This document shows, piece after piece, positions 52,991-64,000 of a DNA stretch of 64,000 nucleotides. Below the pieces are notes generated by a model. It searched no databases. It was given only the letters and a program-made list of their open reading frames with translations, and had not been told where the DNA came from. Position 1 is the first letter of the stretch, and each line of letters opens with the position of its first letter. The stretch comes from Dermatophagoides farinae (lineage: Eukaryota; Arthropoda; Arachnida; Sarcoptiformes; Pyroglyphidae): the NCBI RefSeq assembly GCF_024713945.1, contig NC_134679.1, positions 3,353,001-3,417,000 on the forward strand, given 5' to 3'. The position numbers and the translations under genes are program-made.

Positions 52991-54680
52991 ATTCCCATCA
53001 GAAAAAAAGACGATTCAATTTTTGATATATTCTTTCTTGATTCTTTCCTGTTCAATATATCTCTTTTCTTTTTTTTATTCTAGAATTTCTAGAATTCTTA
53101 TTTTATTTTATTTTCAAAATTCGGTTTTTTTTATTATGACTTTACAAGGTTCTTTTTTTTCATTCATCGAACCGATGAAGACGATGAACCTTTACCGAAA
53201 GATTCCATTTTCAACTACCAAATACCATACACTTACACATAAGAAAAACCACCAGCCGTTACACGAATCGGTTACCATTTGAATCATTTTTCTCAATCGT
53301 ATCTTCAGAAGAAGAACACTAGACACTTTCATACACTCTTAGTAGTTTCTTCCTTCCTGTCTTTGTATGTGTATGTGTGTGTGTGTTTTTCTTAAAGACG
53401 GCAAACATCTTCACTCGAACAAAACGAACCGATGAAACAGAAACATTTGTGTTGCCCCATTTACTAAACTCGTAAATTTCAGTATTTGGTTCGATATGAT
53501 GATTTGTTGTTGTTCACGTCCGTTTGTCTCTCTGTCTATCGAGTAAATTATATGAATTCCATTGATAATGATAATGATGGCCCTCATCATCATCATTGAT
53601 ATTGGTTGGCTCAGATGTTTCAATTTGTTTGCTCTCTCTCTTTTACTTTCGAGACCACCTAATTTAGACTTGATTCTTTTTTCCCGAAAAAAAGAAACGA
53701 ATGATTCGAAAATATAAATCAATTCCTGAAAATTTCGGTTTGCCGTTTAACCGAAAGAATTTTTTTTTAATTCCAACAAAATCTGTTCAACTGCAAATTT
53801 TATCTGATTTTTTCTATTCATTCACTGATTAAAATTTCAAATACTGATTGATTTTTCTGTTGAAATAAGATTTCTTTTATTGACTTTTTTTTCATGATTC
53901 TGTTGATCGATTTTGATTAGGTACCGGGAATTTTTTTTTCTTTCGAATCAAGTTGTCATTTGTAATAACTTGTATTGATTTATTTATTTTTTTTTATATA
54001 TAAACCTTATAATTACTAGCTGGATGATCGATCACTTTTCAATTATAATTTATCACACATAGACTAGCTGAATTTTTCATCAAATCTAATGATGGCGAAT
54101 GTAAACACAAATTCATACACATATCATTCATTAATTCATTCATTCATCAACAGCTAATATTTTTATGTCCAAAAAATAATCTAAATCTAAATACTTATAT
54201 ATATGATAATAATAGTTATCTAAAAAAGAAACGAAAAAAAGAAAAAAAAAACAAATGATATTTTTTTGTCACCAATGAATCAATTTGATTCCAAATACAT
54301 TACATTGTTTACGTTGACATTCTGTGTATTTTTTCATCATATAAGTTATATGTTGGAATTTGTAATCGATTTGTATTGAACAAATGAAAATAAAATCGAT
54401 ACATATGTCATTTTTATAAATCTACAAACATATGGATACCAAGAAATTTGTATCGGATCACTAATGTAATGTAATGTTTCATTGATTCTTTTCAATATAT
54501 ATATAGATATTAATATGATTTCAATTCGTTTGCAATCATTCGGTTTCAAACATTTCAAAAAAAAAACAAACGAAGATATTTTGCTTTATATCTTGTATTT
54601 TATGTGTGTGTATGCGATATCGCAATTTGAGAATTGAATCAAATGTAAACGTTTCACGACAATGATTGTCATCATCATCT

Positions 54681-54700
54681 AGAATCTAGATCTAGATTCT
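54681..54700. repeat. 20-bp perfect palindrome
   Basis: AGAATCTAGATCTAGATTCT is fully self-complementary and is followed by TTCTGGAA, another TTCnnGAA unit. It shares its core with the palindrome at 39322-39339. Confidence 0.8.
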
Positions 54701-57120
54701 GGAACAGATCTTTCCCACAATATAGATGATGATGATGATGATGCCATGACATAGAATGACAACAACAACAAAAAAAAACGAAACAAAACGAATTTTGAAA
54801 CTTAAACGACAATGACGATCATTTTGATGATGATGATGATGATGATGACAAAAAATTGAAAATATTTTCACACACAATCAGAGACAGATATAAGCAAGCA
54901 GGCAAACAGACAGGCAAATAGAATGAAATTTTTTTTTTATTCCATCACACATATAGAATTATATTCTTTTTTTTATACATTGTGTGTTGTTAATGTCGTC
55001 TTTGTCATTTTATTTTTTTTTTTCGTTTTGTTGGTTTGAAAAAATAACTATTCGTACTGTTTATGTATGTGAGTGTGTGGTAAGGCCCGCTGTTATGTGT
55101 TGAAAACGACGACTACGACGACGAACAACATTTTATTTTTCAACAACCAGAAAAAAACGACATTTAAATTCCCTTTTTTTTCCTGGTTATGAAAAAATAC
55201 AAAATTTTATCCCCTCCACACCACCACCATGATGGATCAGAAAAGAGGCAGGAAATTTTTTTTTCATTTTCTCTTTTGCCCCTCTCAATTCTTGTATCCA
55301 TATTCGGTAGTGATACCATTCTCTGATCGTTCGTAGATTGTTGGTCGGTCGGTTGGTTGGTTGGTTGTTGTCATTTTATTTTTATTTTTATTTCTTTTTT
55401 TTCTGGCTCATTCATATCAAAACATTGAAAAATCAACCGACCAAAAATTCCAAGTTGGACGACAAAAAAAAATGGCATTGATGATGATCATGACGACCAA
55501 AACATTTCAAAATGCTTTGATTCGTGTAAGTAATACACTTTTTTTGTAAGTGGATATCAGATTTTTGTTGTTGTTTATTCTTCTAGAATCTAGATGAATC
55601 ATGGTTTCTGAAATCAATGATGATGATAGCCCCATATATATATATTTGATGATGATTGCAATGTCTAAATGCCAATAATAACGATGACAATGATGATTTT
55701 GGTAGTATCATGCAGCACATATTGTTTAAAACATCTATCCATTCATCCATCCATGGAAACTCTTTATTTCGGTCCATCTATTTAAAGAATCATATATTTA
55801 TATATCATCATAGTCATTTGTACCATATATATCCATTATAGTGTACTCTTTTTTCCTTGATGATGATGAGTTTTCATCTCAAGAATTTGTTATTTTTATC
55901 AGATATAGATAGATATCTACTTCTGTATATATATCGATAAATAATGATGGATAAAAAAGAACAAACGAATTGATTGTCATTATCATTAATGCAATAGTAG
56001 TATTGGAAAGTATTTATTCGTAATGATAATGATTCATTTTTGATGATAATGATGATGAACATGATTGACAAACTTGGACATTTTGTATCTAGATCATTTT
56101 ATGTTATGTTTCTCAACTCAAACATTATTATATCATACTTTATTTTAAGTTCAAGACATCATCAAAGATATATAAATCAAATAAAAATGCAGCATGATAT
56201 TAATCGAACTTTATTGTGTTCAAATTGAGAAATTTCAAATTTTTTTTTTCAAAATCACAAAAGAATATTAAGATATCGAATACAATCACATGATATAATA
56301 ATTTCATAATGTCTGATTCCTCATTGAAACATTCTGTTTTGAACATTGTATAATATTTAAGATTTTCAGTGAGAATAGAAAATAAAATGCAATAGATTTT
56401 CGAGATAAACAAAAAGATACTACAGAACAACATTAACAAAGTGTATGATCAAGGAATCTATACAAAAAAGACATGCAAATGGAGAATATTTCTGTCGGTG
56501 ACAATTTTTTTTTTATTTTATTTCTTATCCTCGTATATTGTATTTCTGTTTTGCTTGGTTATAACAGCCAAGAAAAAAAAAGAAAAAATTCAATTTTCAT
56601 CATCATCATCATTGAATCATCATTCTTTTTGTTGTGCAAACTTAACTATACCTTGTTTTTTGGGTTGTTGTTGGATGTGATTGAATTTTCCTTTTATAAT
56701 TCTCTCTGTTTCTGTGTGTGTTTATAAGCTACTTCAACGCCTACTTTAACAAAAAAAAATTCCGAATTAAAGGGATGTTTTCAATTCATTCATTCATTCA
56801 TTCTCATTCGAATGATGGCAAATGTCTCCATTGTAAAATGTATATTATATGTGTACATATTGTATTCATGAATACATTCATCATTTATTTTTTTTCTGGG
56901 ATTTTTTTTCTTTTGCCATCACTTTTGGATAATGAAGTCTTTTTTTCCGCCTTCTTTACTGTTTGGATCTATTTTTTTTGTTTTTTTTTTTTTTTTGCTT
57001 CAAAGATGAAGATGTTGATGAATATGAACAGAAAAAAAACAAAAAGAAAAGTGTCGAATAAAAATGAAAGAAAATTAATCAACTTTTTTTTTGGTGTTGG
57101 AACCCATCGTCATCATCACC

Positions 57121-57142
57121 AAAAAAAAAAAAAAAAAAAAAA
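57121..57142. repeat. Poly(A) homopolymer of 22 bases
   Basis: The longest pure A run noted in the window. It is preceded by a CATCATC run and followed by ATGAAC. It could be a retrotransposed poly(A) tail, but no processed gene body or target-site duplication is seen next to it, so a simple homopolymer is more likely. Confidence 0.85.
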
Positions 57143-60100
57143 TGAACATGAGACAATGACATATAACGAGAGAGAGAAAGAGAGAAATGAATGAAAAAAG
57201 TCACCATGGATGTTTGTGCTTGTGTGTATTCCTTGGAACCGCGAAGAATGTAAATCAAAAAAAAAAAAAAATAAAAAAAAATAGAATAACAAAAAACAAC
57301 AATAGCGGAAAAATTGGCCAAAAAAGTAATTGTGACAGCAACTTCAAAGAAAATTGCCAAATAATTAGCTCTATATAATACATATAATACAAACACACAC
57401 ACAAACTCACACCTAACCATTATTGCAAATAAAGTTTGAGATGTGCTGAAAAAAAAGAGTGCTATGATTTGTCGTTTTGTTATTTTTGGCTCGTTTGATT
57501 TGATGCGGTGACACAAAAGATGTTCCATCCATGTGTGTGAATAATTTTTGTTCATGATTTTTTTATCATTATTCTTTATATGATGATGTTGATGATGATG
57601 ATGAAATTTTGCCCAGATATGATTGCAATTTTTTTCGCACCTAATTTACCAACATCATATTATACAATTCGTTCATTTCTTTCATTCACTAACTTTATTC
57701 TATTTTTCTCAGTTTATTTTCTGTCTAGTTAGAATCTAATTTTCTCTTCATATTTTGATCATTGTTTTTGTTCATTCATTCCTATTCTTTCTGATTTTGG
57801 CTGTCAGCAATGACGATATCGAAAAATGTATTCTATAGCTATAAATATAGCCGCTAGTAATGATTATGATCGCGTCATTTATTCTTGAATCAATTGTTCT
57901 ATAAAGGAAATATATTTTTAATTGATTCTCGACACACACACACACAGAATTGTCATTGTCAATACAATCAATTTTATTTTCATGAAACATTTTACTTGAA
58001 GACATTTAGCAGCTATTTTTCTATCATCATTTTGAAAATAACGATCACACACACCTATAATTTTTTTTTCTTTTTGTCTTGAACATTGAATAAAACGCTT
58101 CAGGATCATTCAATTTGATTTGATGTAATGTAAGCGCTTTATGTGTGTATGACATTCGATTCTATATTTCGACTGTTCATGTTGTTTTTGGTTTTTTTCT
58201 TTGCTTTCTTTTGTTCTTTTTTTTCATCTGAATCTTGAATTTTAATTCATAGCACGTACACGTAACATCTATCCAGAAAAAAACCATGTTTTCAATTCCA
58301 ATTGTGGCTGGCTGTTTCTATTTAACCATTTTATAAATTTCCATTCAACATCACCCGCTGTGTGAAGACATTCATTTTATATTTCATATTTTCTAATGCA
58401 TTCAATGTAGAAAGTGTCAAGAATAAGTATGGTGAAATTTTTTTTCTAATCAATTAGACCATTCTCATATCCATATATATATTCATGGTGACAATTTGCC
58501 TGTTGTTTTTCATTCACAATGAATGAATGATTATAATTGTGACAATCAATCATTATGAGTTTTTTTTCTGGTCGACTTTTCGATTTTTTTTGGATCACAT
58601 TCTGTACCTGTATGAAATTTGAAAACGAAAGAATCGTCTGTTTTACTAGTAGAGTTTTTTGCTTTTCTATTCACACAATAAGGTCATATCGACATCGACC
58701 TAAAAGGTCATTGTGATAAAGTGAAAATTTTTTTGCATATAGAAAAAGGGTTCATTGTCAACCAGAATTATTTTTTTTTGTTGTTGTTTTTGTTGTCATT
58801 TTCCGTTTGCTTTTTTTGTGTTCATTGTTGTTGTTGTTGTTGTTGTTTCAGTTGAACATTTTCCGGTTCAAAAAAAAAACTTTCGTAACGGAAAAGTTTC
58901 ATTTATCAAACAAACGACCAAACAAACTGCTATAATAACAAATGTTCATAATGATGATGAGGATCATTGTATCATTTTTCGTTTTATATTTCACTGTTCG
59001 ACCATTCAATCTTCCAAACAATAAGGTATACGATTCTTTTTCGTTTTGTTCCAAATGATCGAAAGCCAATAGAAATAGAAATCAATTAATTTCATTCATT
59101 TTTTTTCAATCATTACAATCTGGCAAATAGCTGATACTATTTTTTTTATTTTTTCTTCTTATTTCTTAAATTCCTCTCTTTGGACAAAGTAAAATTCTCA
59201 ATGAAAAGAAAATAAAAATTCGGTCAACTTTCTTTTATTATTAGATGATAATCATTATGATCTTTGTTGATTCTATGGTTTATTATCTCATTTGACATTT
59301 CACATTTCTTTTTCATCATTGTCATTTGAAAAAAAACAATTGAAAAATTCTCTTTTAGCTATCTCATAAAAAAATCTCTATATCCTATAGAAGGAAAAAA
59401 AAGATTCTTCTATCAAAATGGACGAGACTATGATATGAACTTGAATCATTAATTTACTTCATTCATTCATTTGGTTCGAACGGACCGACATTTTCTAATA
59501 TGCCAATGTTTTGGAAATGGCATTTAAAACCGACCACCACATACAATACAATGAAGTCACATATTCGTTGATTTATTATATCTGAAATGTTTTTTTTCTC
59601 TCTCTTTCTCTTTCTCTATTCTAGCAGTGGTGGTGGTTGTGGTGGTACTATCCTAACTAACCAACAAATAACAACGACGATAAGATACATTCGAATGTGG
59701 ATGGTGAATGTGAAAAAAAAGAAAGGAAAAAACATCACTGATTTACAATCCAACAACTATAGATAAAGATTTTGAAACTGATTCCTTTTTTTTATTTTAT
59801 CCGTGTTTGTTATGCTCACCATGTGTATATGTTTGTATTGATCATCATTTACTATCCACGATGATGACGATGATGATGATGAAGATTGTATATTATTATT
59901 ATTATTATTGATCTTCTAAATCATCTGGTTTTGAATCATCGGTCGTCTTGTCTGATGATGAATCCTGTTGGAATCTTTTCATTTTTTTTTATTTATTTCT
60001 CTTATACAATGATGAACCCAGATGCTTGGATGAACATGATTTTTTTTTTTTTTGGTTTGTTTCTCTCGTACACAAACACGATTTCGGTTCAACGAATGTG

Positions 60101-60714
60101 ACCAAAAAAAAATCCGACCATAAAAATGGAATGAGTAAAAAAAAATAATATTTTATGTTGGATTGCATTTTTTTATTTTATTTTCCTATTTTATTGTTAT
60201 ATATCTTTGAAACTAATCGATATTTTTTCATTCATTCATTCATATTATCTAGCTAGCTAGCTATCTGGATGGTTTACTGATGAAATAACACAAATAAAAT
60301 CATGTAGAATTACGATTCATTATATATATGTACTATAAAAGCGTAACGAAACAAAAAAAAATTAAAATTCGACATTATCAGTGTTGATGGCAAACAACAT
60401 TGTAAGCTTCGATTTATAGATATAAACACAAGCATGCATACATGAAAAAAGAAATAATGACTCAACTTTTTTTTTTTGGTTACGGTATTCTGGCCGCTCT
60501 CTCTCTCTCTTTCTCATGGGTTTGAATATTTCGGATGTGTTGTTCTTGATGATTATGATGATGATGATAATGATGGCAACTACGGTGACGATGATGATGA
60601 ATTTATTGTGGTTTTTTTTGCCTATTCGGTTGGCCGAGTTTGAAATTTTCCCGAAAAAAAACCAAGAGAATAAGATCGCACTAACAAATAACACGCACAC
60701 ACATACACATTTAT

Positions 60715-60880
60715 CGTAGAGTTTGCCATCAATAACATCAGGCGCCATTTTAATTCCTAATTTTGAACCTCGAACCTTTAGTCTGGTTTTTGCTAATGGG
60801 AAGGAAATATGGTGATGGTCCCATTTGGTCCCGCCATTTTGTTTGGTCGGTCGGTCGAATGGGAATTTAATAACGATCAT
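60715..60880 (-). other. Coding-like or promoter-like island with two YY1-type motifs
   Basis: On the minus strand this GC-richer island is open and reads FPFDRPTKQNGGTKWDHHH then ISFPLAKTRLKVRGSKLG and MAPDVIDGKLYDK, before running into a CA/TG microsatellite. It also contains AAAATGGCGCC (60741-60751) and AAAATGGCGGG (60830-60840) on that strand, close to the YY1/Pho consensus. It could be an exon, a 5' UTR or a regulatory element. I cannot decide. Confidence 0.25.
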
Positions 60881-61919
60881 CATCATCATCATCATCATAA
60901 TGATGATGATTATGACGATTATATCGCGATTATGATATTGTAAAACAAACAAATATCCTTCATACATGCACTCTTGTTCGTTGGAACTTGTTGTTAGAAC
61001 CGGACAACAGAATATTTTTGTTGCACTTTCTATTTATTGATTTTTATTTCATTCATTTTTTGTTGTTGTTGTCGACTCTTACACCAGAACAATGATGATT
61101 AGATTTTTTTTTCTATTCATTCATTTGATGATTATCATTGTGAGTGTGTGATCCACACATATATACATAGATATGGTCTAAATGAATGCAGAGAAAAGAA
61201 ATCCCAAGTTCCAGAATCATCATTGCTTGAATTTTTTTAATGTTTTTTTTTCGCCCTGATGGTGTTTTTTTTTGCTGTTTTTGCTGGTCGAATCATTTGA
61301 TTTTTCATTTTTTTCTTTTGTTTTGGTTTCACTGACTTTTTTGTGGTCATGTTTTTTTTTTGTTCTAAAACGATCCATAATTTGTTGTTGATGATGATCA
61401 TCATCAGCGTTAATGACAGAATTTTTTTTGTTCATTATTATTATTTTACAATTTTAAAAAATTACCAAAAAAAAAATAATCGACAATTGGACTGAAAAAA
61501 AAGTCTAATGACGATAATCGACATGATATGAGATGATGATGTTTTGTTTGTCGATCGATTCGGTTATAAAAACAAATAAATAAAAATGATTCGAATTTTG
61601 ATTGTAACTGATTTTGCATCAGTAATGGACAATCATTTTTTTTCGTATTCATATAGAAAATTCTGTTGTTTCTATTTTTTTTTGTTTTTGTTTAATGTAG
61701 TTACTTGTTTCACTGGATTTTACAATATTACCAGAGAATGTTCTACCATTTCTTTTGTTATTCATTTCGGAAAAAAAACACATCTATCGAAACACATACA
61801 CAATTTGCAAGAAAAAAATAGACAACAACAAAAAAAAACTGTAGCATGTGGCTTTGTTTTGTTTTGTTTTTCAATTCTGGTAAAATAATGATCTCTCTTT
61901 GGTTCGACGATTCTCACCA

Positions 61920-61950
<31 letters not shown>

Positions 61951-63695
61951 TCATCATTGTCATGTGCAGGTTCTGGTATTCCTTTTTCTGGTTCCTTCTT
62001 TAATAGACAAATATTATTCTTTCAACCACATTCATTGTGCATTCATTGGTATTCTTGTAGCTGAAAATGTGAAATAAAATATAAAAATAAATTCACTCTT
62101 CTGTTTTCGTGATGATTTCAAATCATTGTTGTCTTTATAATTTTCTTTGTATTTTCATTATTATTATTACTTTATATTCTTTTCTTAATATACACAATTC
62201 TTAAACAGACACAATACAAGAATCTGAAATACAAGTGAAAAAAAAACCTACAAAAGAATGAAGTAACAATGATAAAAAAAATAAAGAAAGAAGTAATTCT
62301 GGAACTCCTACTGGAACGAAGTGAATTTTACCACACATTTAGGTATAAACCAAAAAAAAAAACAATAATGCGACTATAACAATTGACAATTTGGTCAAAC
62401 ATTTTCTTTTCTTTGTTTTTTTTTTTTTGGTTTGGTTTGGTTTGAAACATCGTTTGTCTTATTGTCGTATTGTTTTTTTGTACAGATACACACACACACA
62501 CACACGCACACATACATTGACTAACTGGCTGACATGACATGATACATCCGATTTCAAATCTAACTACAATTGTTACAATTTTTTTTTTATTTTTATTACC
62601 AATTGTTATTGTGTTGTTGAAACCATTCAGTTTCACCAAAAAAAAGTGTGGATCACTTTTTTATTTTTATTTTGGTTCTCTTTTCATTTGATTTGGAATT
62701 ATGGTTTGTTTGTAGTTTGTATTATCAACCATTCGTTTTTATTCGTTCGGATCAATTTAGTTTGGCTGGGTATTTGCGATAGATTTAAGTTCCAATTTTG
62801 GTTATATCAATGATCATTGCATTTTATTATCATCTGCGGTTTGCATAGAAAGTATTTTTTGATTTTATTATTATAGAAACAATCTTGTTGTATTTGTATT
62901 TTGTATTTTTTTTTTTTTTTTTGTAAATTGGATATTTGATTTTAGTATTTTTTATACTAATCGCGTCATCTAGCAGGACAGTTTCAAAACAATTTTATTT
63001 GAATATTCTCCATAAATGGAAAAATATTGACCTACTCTTGTTCATAGTAAAGAATTGTGGAAAAATTTTTCTTAAATATAAAAAACGAATCACCAGACAA
63101 TATTCTGTATAGAAAGAAATCCTGAAACGTGATCAAAATCAAGACCATCATTAAAGTGTATGCACTCAAACTTTCTTGATGATTGACCGACCCATTATCC
63201 GCCACACTTCAAATAATGATCGAATTCCTGACAGATATACATAGAGACACGCTATAGTGTCAATTGACACGCAACACTTGTTGATTTGGATCATTTGACA
63301 TTTATTTCAAATAAGATTTGTGTTTTTTTTGTGTATGTTTTTAAAAAACAAAAAAATTATCTTCTTGATACGAGTTCATGGCCATAGGTTATGAAACAAT
63401 ACTCATTATGACTCAATTGGATTGAATGATTATTTAAATTATCATTTTAAAATTTTGAAATCTAAATTTAATGATGCCAAGTGGAATTTTATTAAAAAAA
63501 AGACACAAATATAATGATGATGATGTTCATCAGTTTCGGTAAGCACACACCTTTAATCATCAAATACATAAACAATAATTAATGTAATTATTTAATATTT
63601 ACACTTGATCGACGAATTCACGGACATATAAATGTCCGGGACATTCATTTCCTTTGATGTTGAAAAAGAAATAATCTTTGATATGGTTCGTTGGG

Positions 63696-63709
63696 CTCTC
63701 TCTCTCTCT
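63696..63709. promoter_or_regulatory. GAGA-type element upstream of the right-edge gene
   Basis: A CT repeat (GAGAG on the minus strand) lies about 40 bp upstream of a TATA box. In arthropods such runs bind GAGA factor (Trl) and are enriched at paused, TATA-containing promoters. Binding here is inferred. Confidence 0.45.
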
Positions 63710-63745
63710 TTCTTTCTTTAGCTGTCAAATTCAATCCGCTCGGTT

Positions 63746-63754
63746 TATATAAAA
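63746..63754 (+). promoter_or_regulatory. TATA box of the Gly/His-rich secreted protein gene
   Basis: TATATAAAA lies 89 bp before the start codon at 63843. A start site about 30 bp downstream (near 63775-63785, where an initiator-like TCATTGTC occurs) would leave a 5' UTR of about 60 bp. Confidence 0.65.
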
Positions 63755-63842
63755 ACCGACGTTTTGATTATGATCATTGTCACTATCTTTTCTTATCTAC
63801 TATCTGTTTTTATAATATCAAGACCATTCACGTTAATCAGAA

Positions 63843-64000
63843 ATGAATTCAAATAAATTTCGATTCATATTGGCTACCATTTTTATCATATCACTAATGG
63901 CAAATTCATTGGTCGAAGCTAGAAGCGGTGGTGATGTTATCATTCTTGGGGGATTCGGTCATGGCCATGGACACGGACATGATTTTGGCCATTTTGGTCA
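63843..64000 (+). CDS. Gly/His-rich secreted protein, 5' part only
   Basis: The ATG at 63843 opens a frame that runs off the window end (52 codons visible). The N-terminus is a classic signal peptide: NKFRF, then the hydrophobic ILATIFIISLMANSLV, then EAR as the likely cleavage region. The mature part starts RSGGDVIILGGFGHGHGHGH and continues with Asp-Phe-Gly-His repeats. Gly/His-rich small secreted proteins occur in arthropod cuticle, secretions and antimicrobial or metal-binding peptides. His-Gly repeats often bind Cu or Zn. A strong TATA box and GAGA run upstream fit a highly expressed, regulated secreted gene. Exact family unknown. Confidence 0.8.
   Translation, partial: MNSNKFRFILATIFIISLMANSLVEARSGGDVIILGGFGHGHGHGHDFGHFG

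Larger units (their letters stand above)
49889..63690. other. About 14 kb repeat-rich region without a confident gene
   Basis: The region is dominated by poly-T/poly-A tracts (for example 49602-49623 at its edge and 57121-57142), CA/TG microsatellites (50093-50110, 51833-51850, 52685-52703, 62490-62506), GAT/CAT trinucleotide repeats and TTCA/ATTC repeats. Frames present are mostly translations of these repeats. Three minus-strand islands at 52751-52990, 60715-60880 and 61910-61995 have more coding-like composition, and separate entries cover the first two. No RNA gene or complete transposon was recognised. Confidence 0.5.

Noticed and set aside
55361-55549. Plus-strand frame with a GTAAGT donor near 55525
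   Set aside because: The hydrophobic start comes from TTTTA repeats. The rest is short and has no partner exon or domain.
57121-57142. Retroposed poly(A) tail
   Set aside because: No gene body upstream and no target-site duplication. Pure homopolymers of similar length are frequent in this region.
57079-57555. 158-codon minus-strand frame with long poly-Phe stretches
   Set aside because: The translation is produced by poly(A)/poly(T) tracts and microsatellites and is not protein-like.
60362-60715. Remainder of a 201-codon minus-strand frame beyond the GC-richer island
   Set aside because: Poly-Ile/Met and Cys-Val alternation reflect GAT and CA repeats. Only the island at 60715-60880 has normal complexity.
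61905-62064. Asp-rich minus-strand stretch with a donor-like GGTTG|GTGAGA, and an overlapping plus-strand Ser-rich frame
   Set aside because: Most of it is a GAT/CAT repeat, there is no clear acceptor, and both strands give equally plausible readings.

Overview
This is a nuclear window from a eukaryote, most likely an acariform (astigmatan, dust-mite-like) mite. The evidence is the very AT-rich DNA, pervasive GAT/CAT and CA/TG microsatellites, tiny 40-70 bp GT-AG introns, tightly packed genes and arthropod-type gene content. Species cannot be proved from the sequence. Exon models were built by hand by joining open frames at GT/AG sites with matching phase. Every multi-exon model below closes to a whole number of codons except the CEP290-like gene, which carries one extra base.

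1-22.5 kb, gene-dense. An acidic protein tail (+) meets a small secreted protein (-). A decayed C2H2 zinc-finger relic (-, 2.4-2.7 kb) is followed by an intact six-finger zinc-finger gene (+, 4.2-6.5 kb). That gene converges on a CEP290-like ciliary coiled-coil gene (-, 6.6-11.3 kb). A CHIC-family membrane protein (-) comes next. An unrecognised Ser/Lys-rich 720-aa protein (-) is divergent from the tRNA methyltransferase DNMT2/TRDMT1 (+). Three small single-pass membrane protein genes (18.4-20.2 kb) follow. Two of them are tandem paralogues with KCNE-like features. An alkaline phosphatase gene (-) closes this block.

25.6-36.4 kb. A class IA PI3-kinase catalytic subunit (+) with a long N-terminal extension converges on the Pin1 prolyl isomerase (-). 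A TBC1D15/17-like Rab GAP (+) follows.

36.9-49.8 kb. A 14-exon Dscam-like cell-adhesion receptor (-) of 1858 aa has nine Ig domains, four FN3 domains, one membrane span and a cytoplasmic tail. It contains a 4.8 kb intron. Its first coding intron holds an in-phase alternative terminal exon candidate.

49.9-63.8 kb. About 14 kb of homopolymer- and microsatellite-rich DNA has only a few coding-like islands. It probably includes the upstream control region of the Dscam-like gene. At the right edge a TATA/GAGA promoter drives the start of a Gly/His-rich secreted protein (+, cut by the window end).

The genes do not form one pathway. The recurring theme is signalling and membrane biology: PI3K, TBC GAP, CHIC, Dscam, ALP and single-pass membrane proteins.
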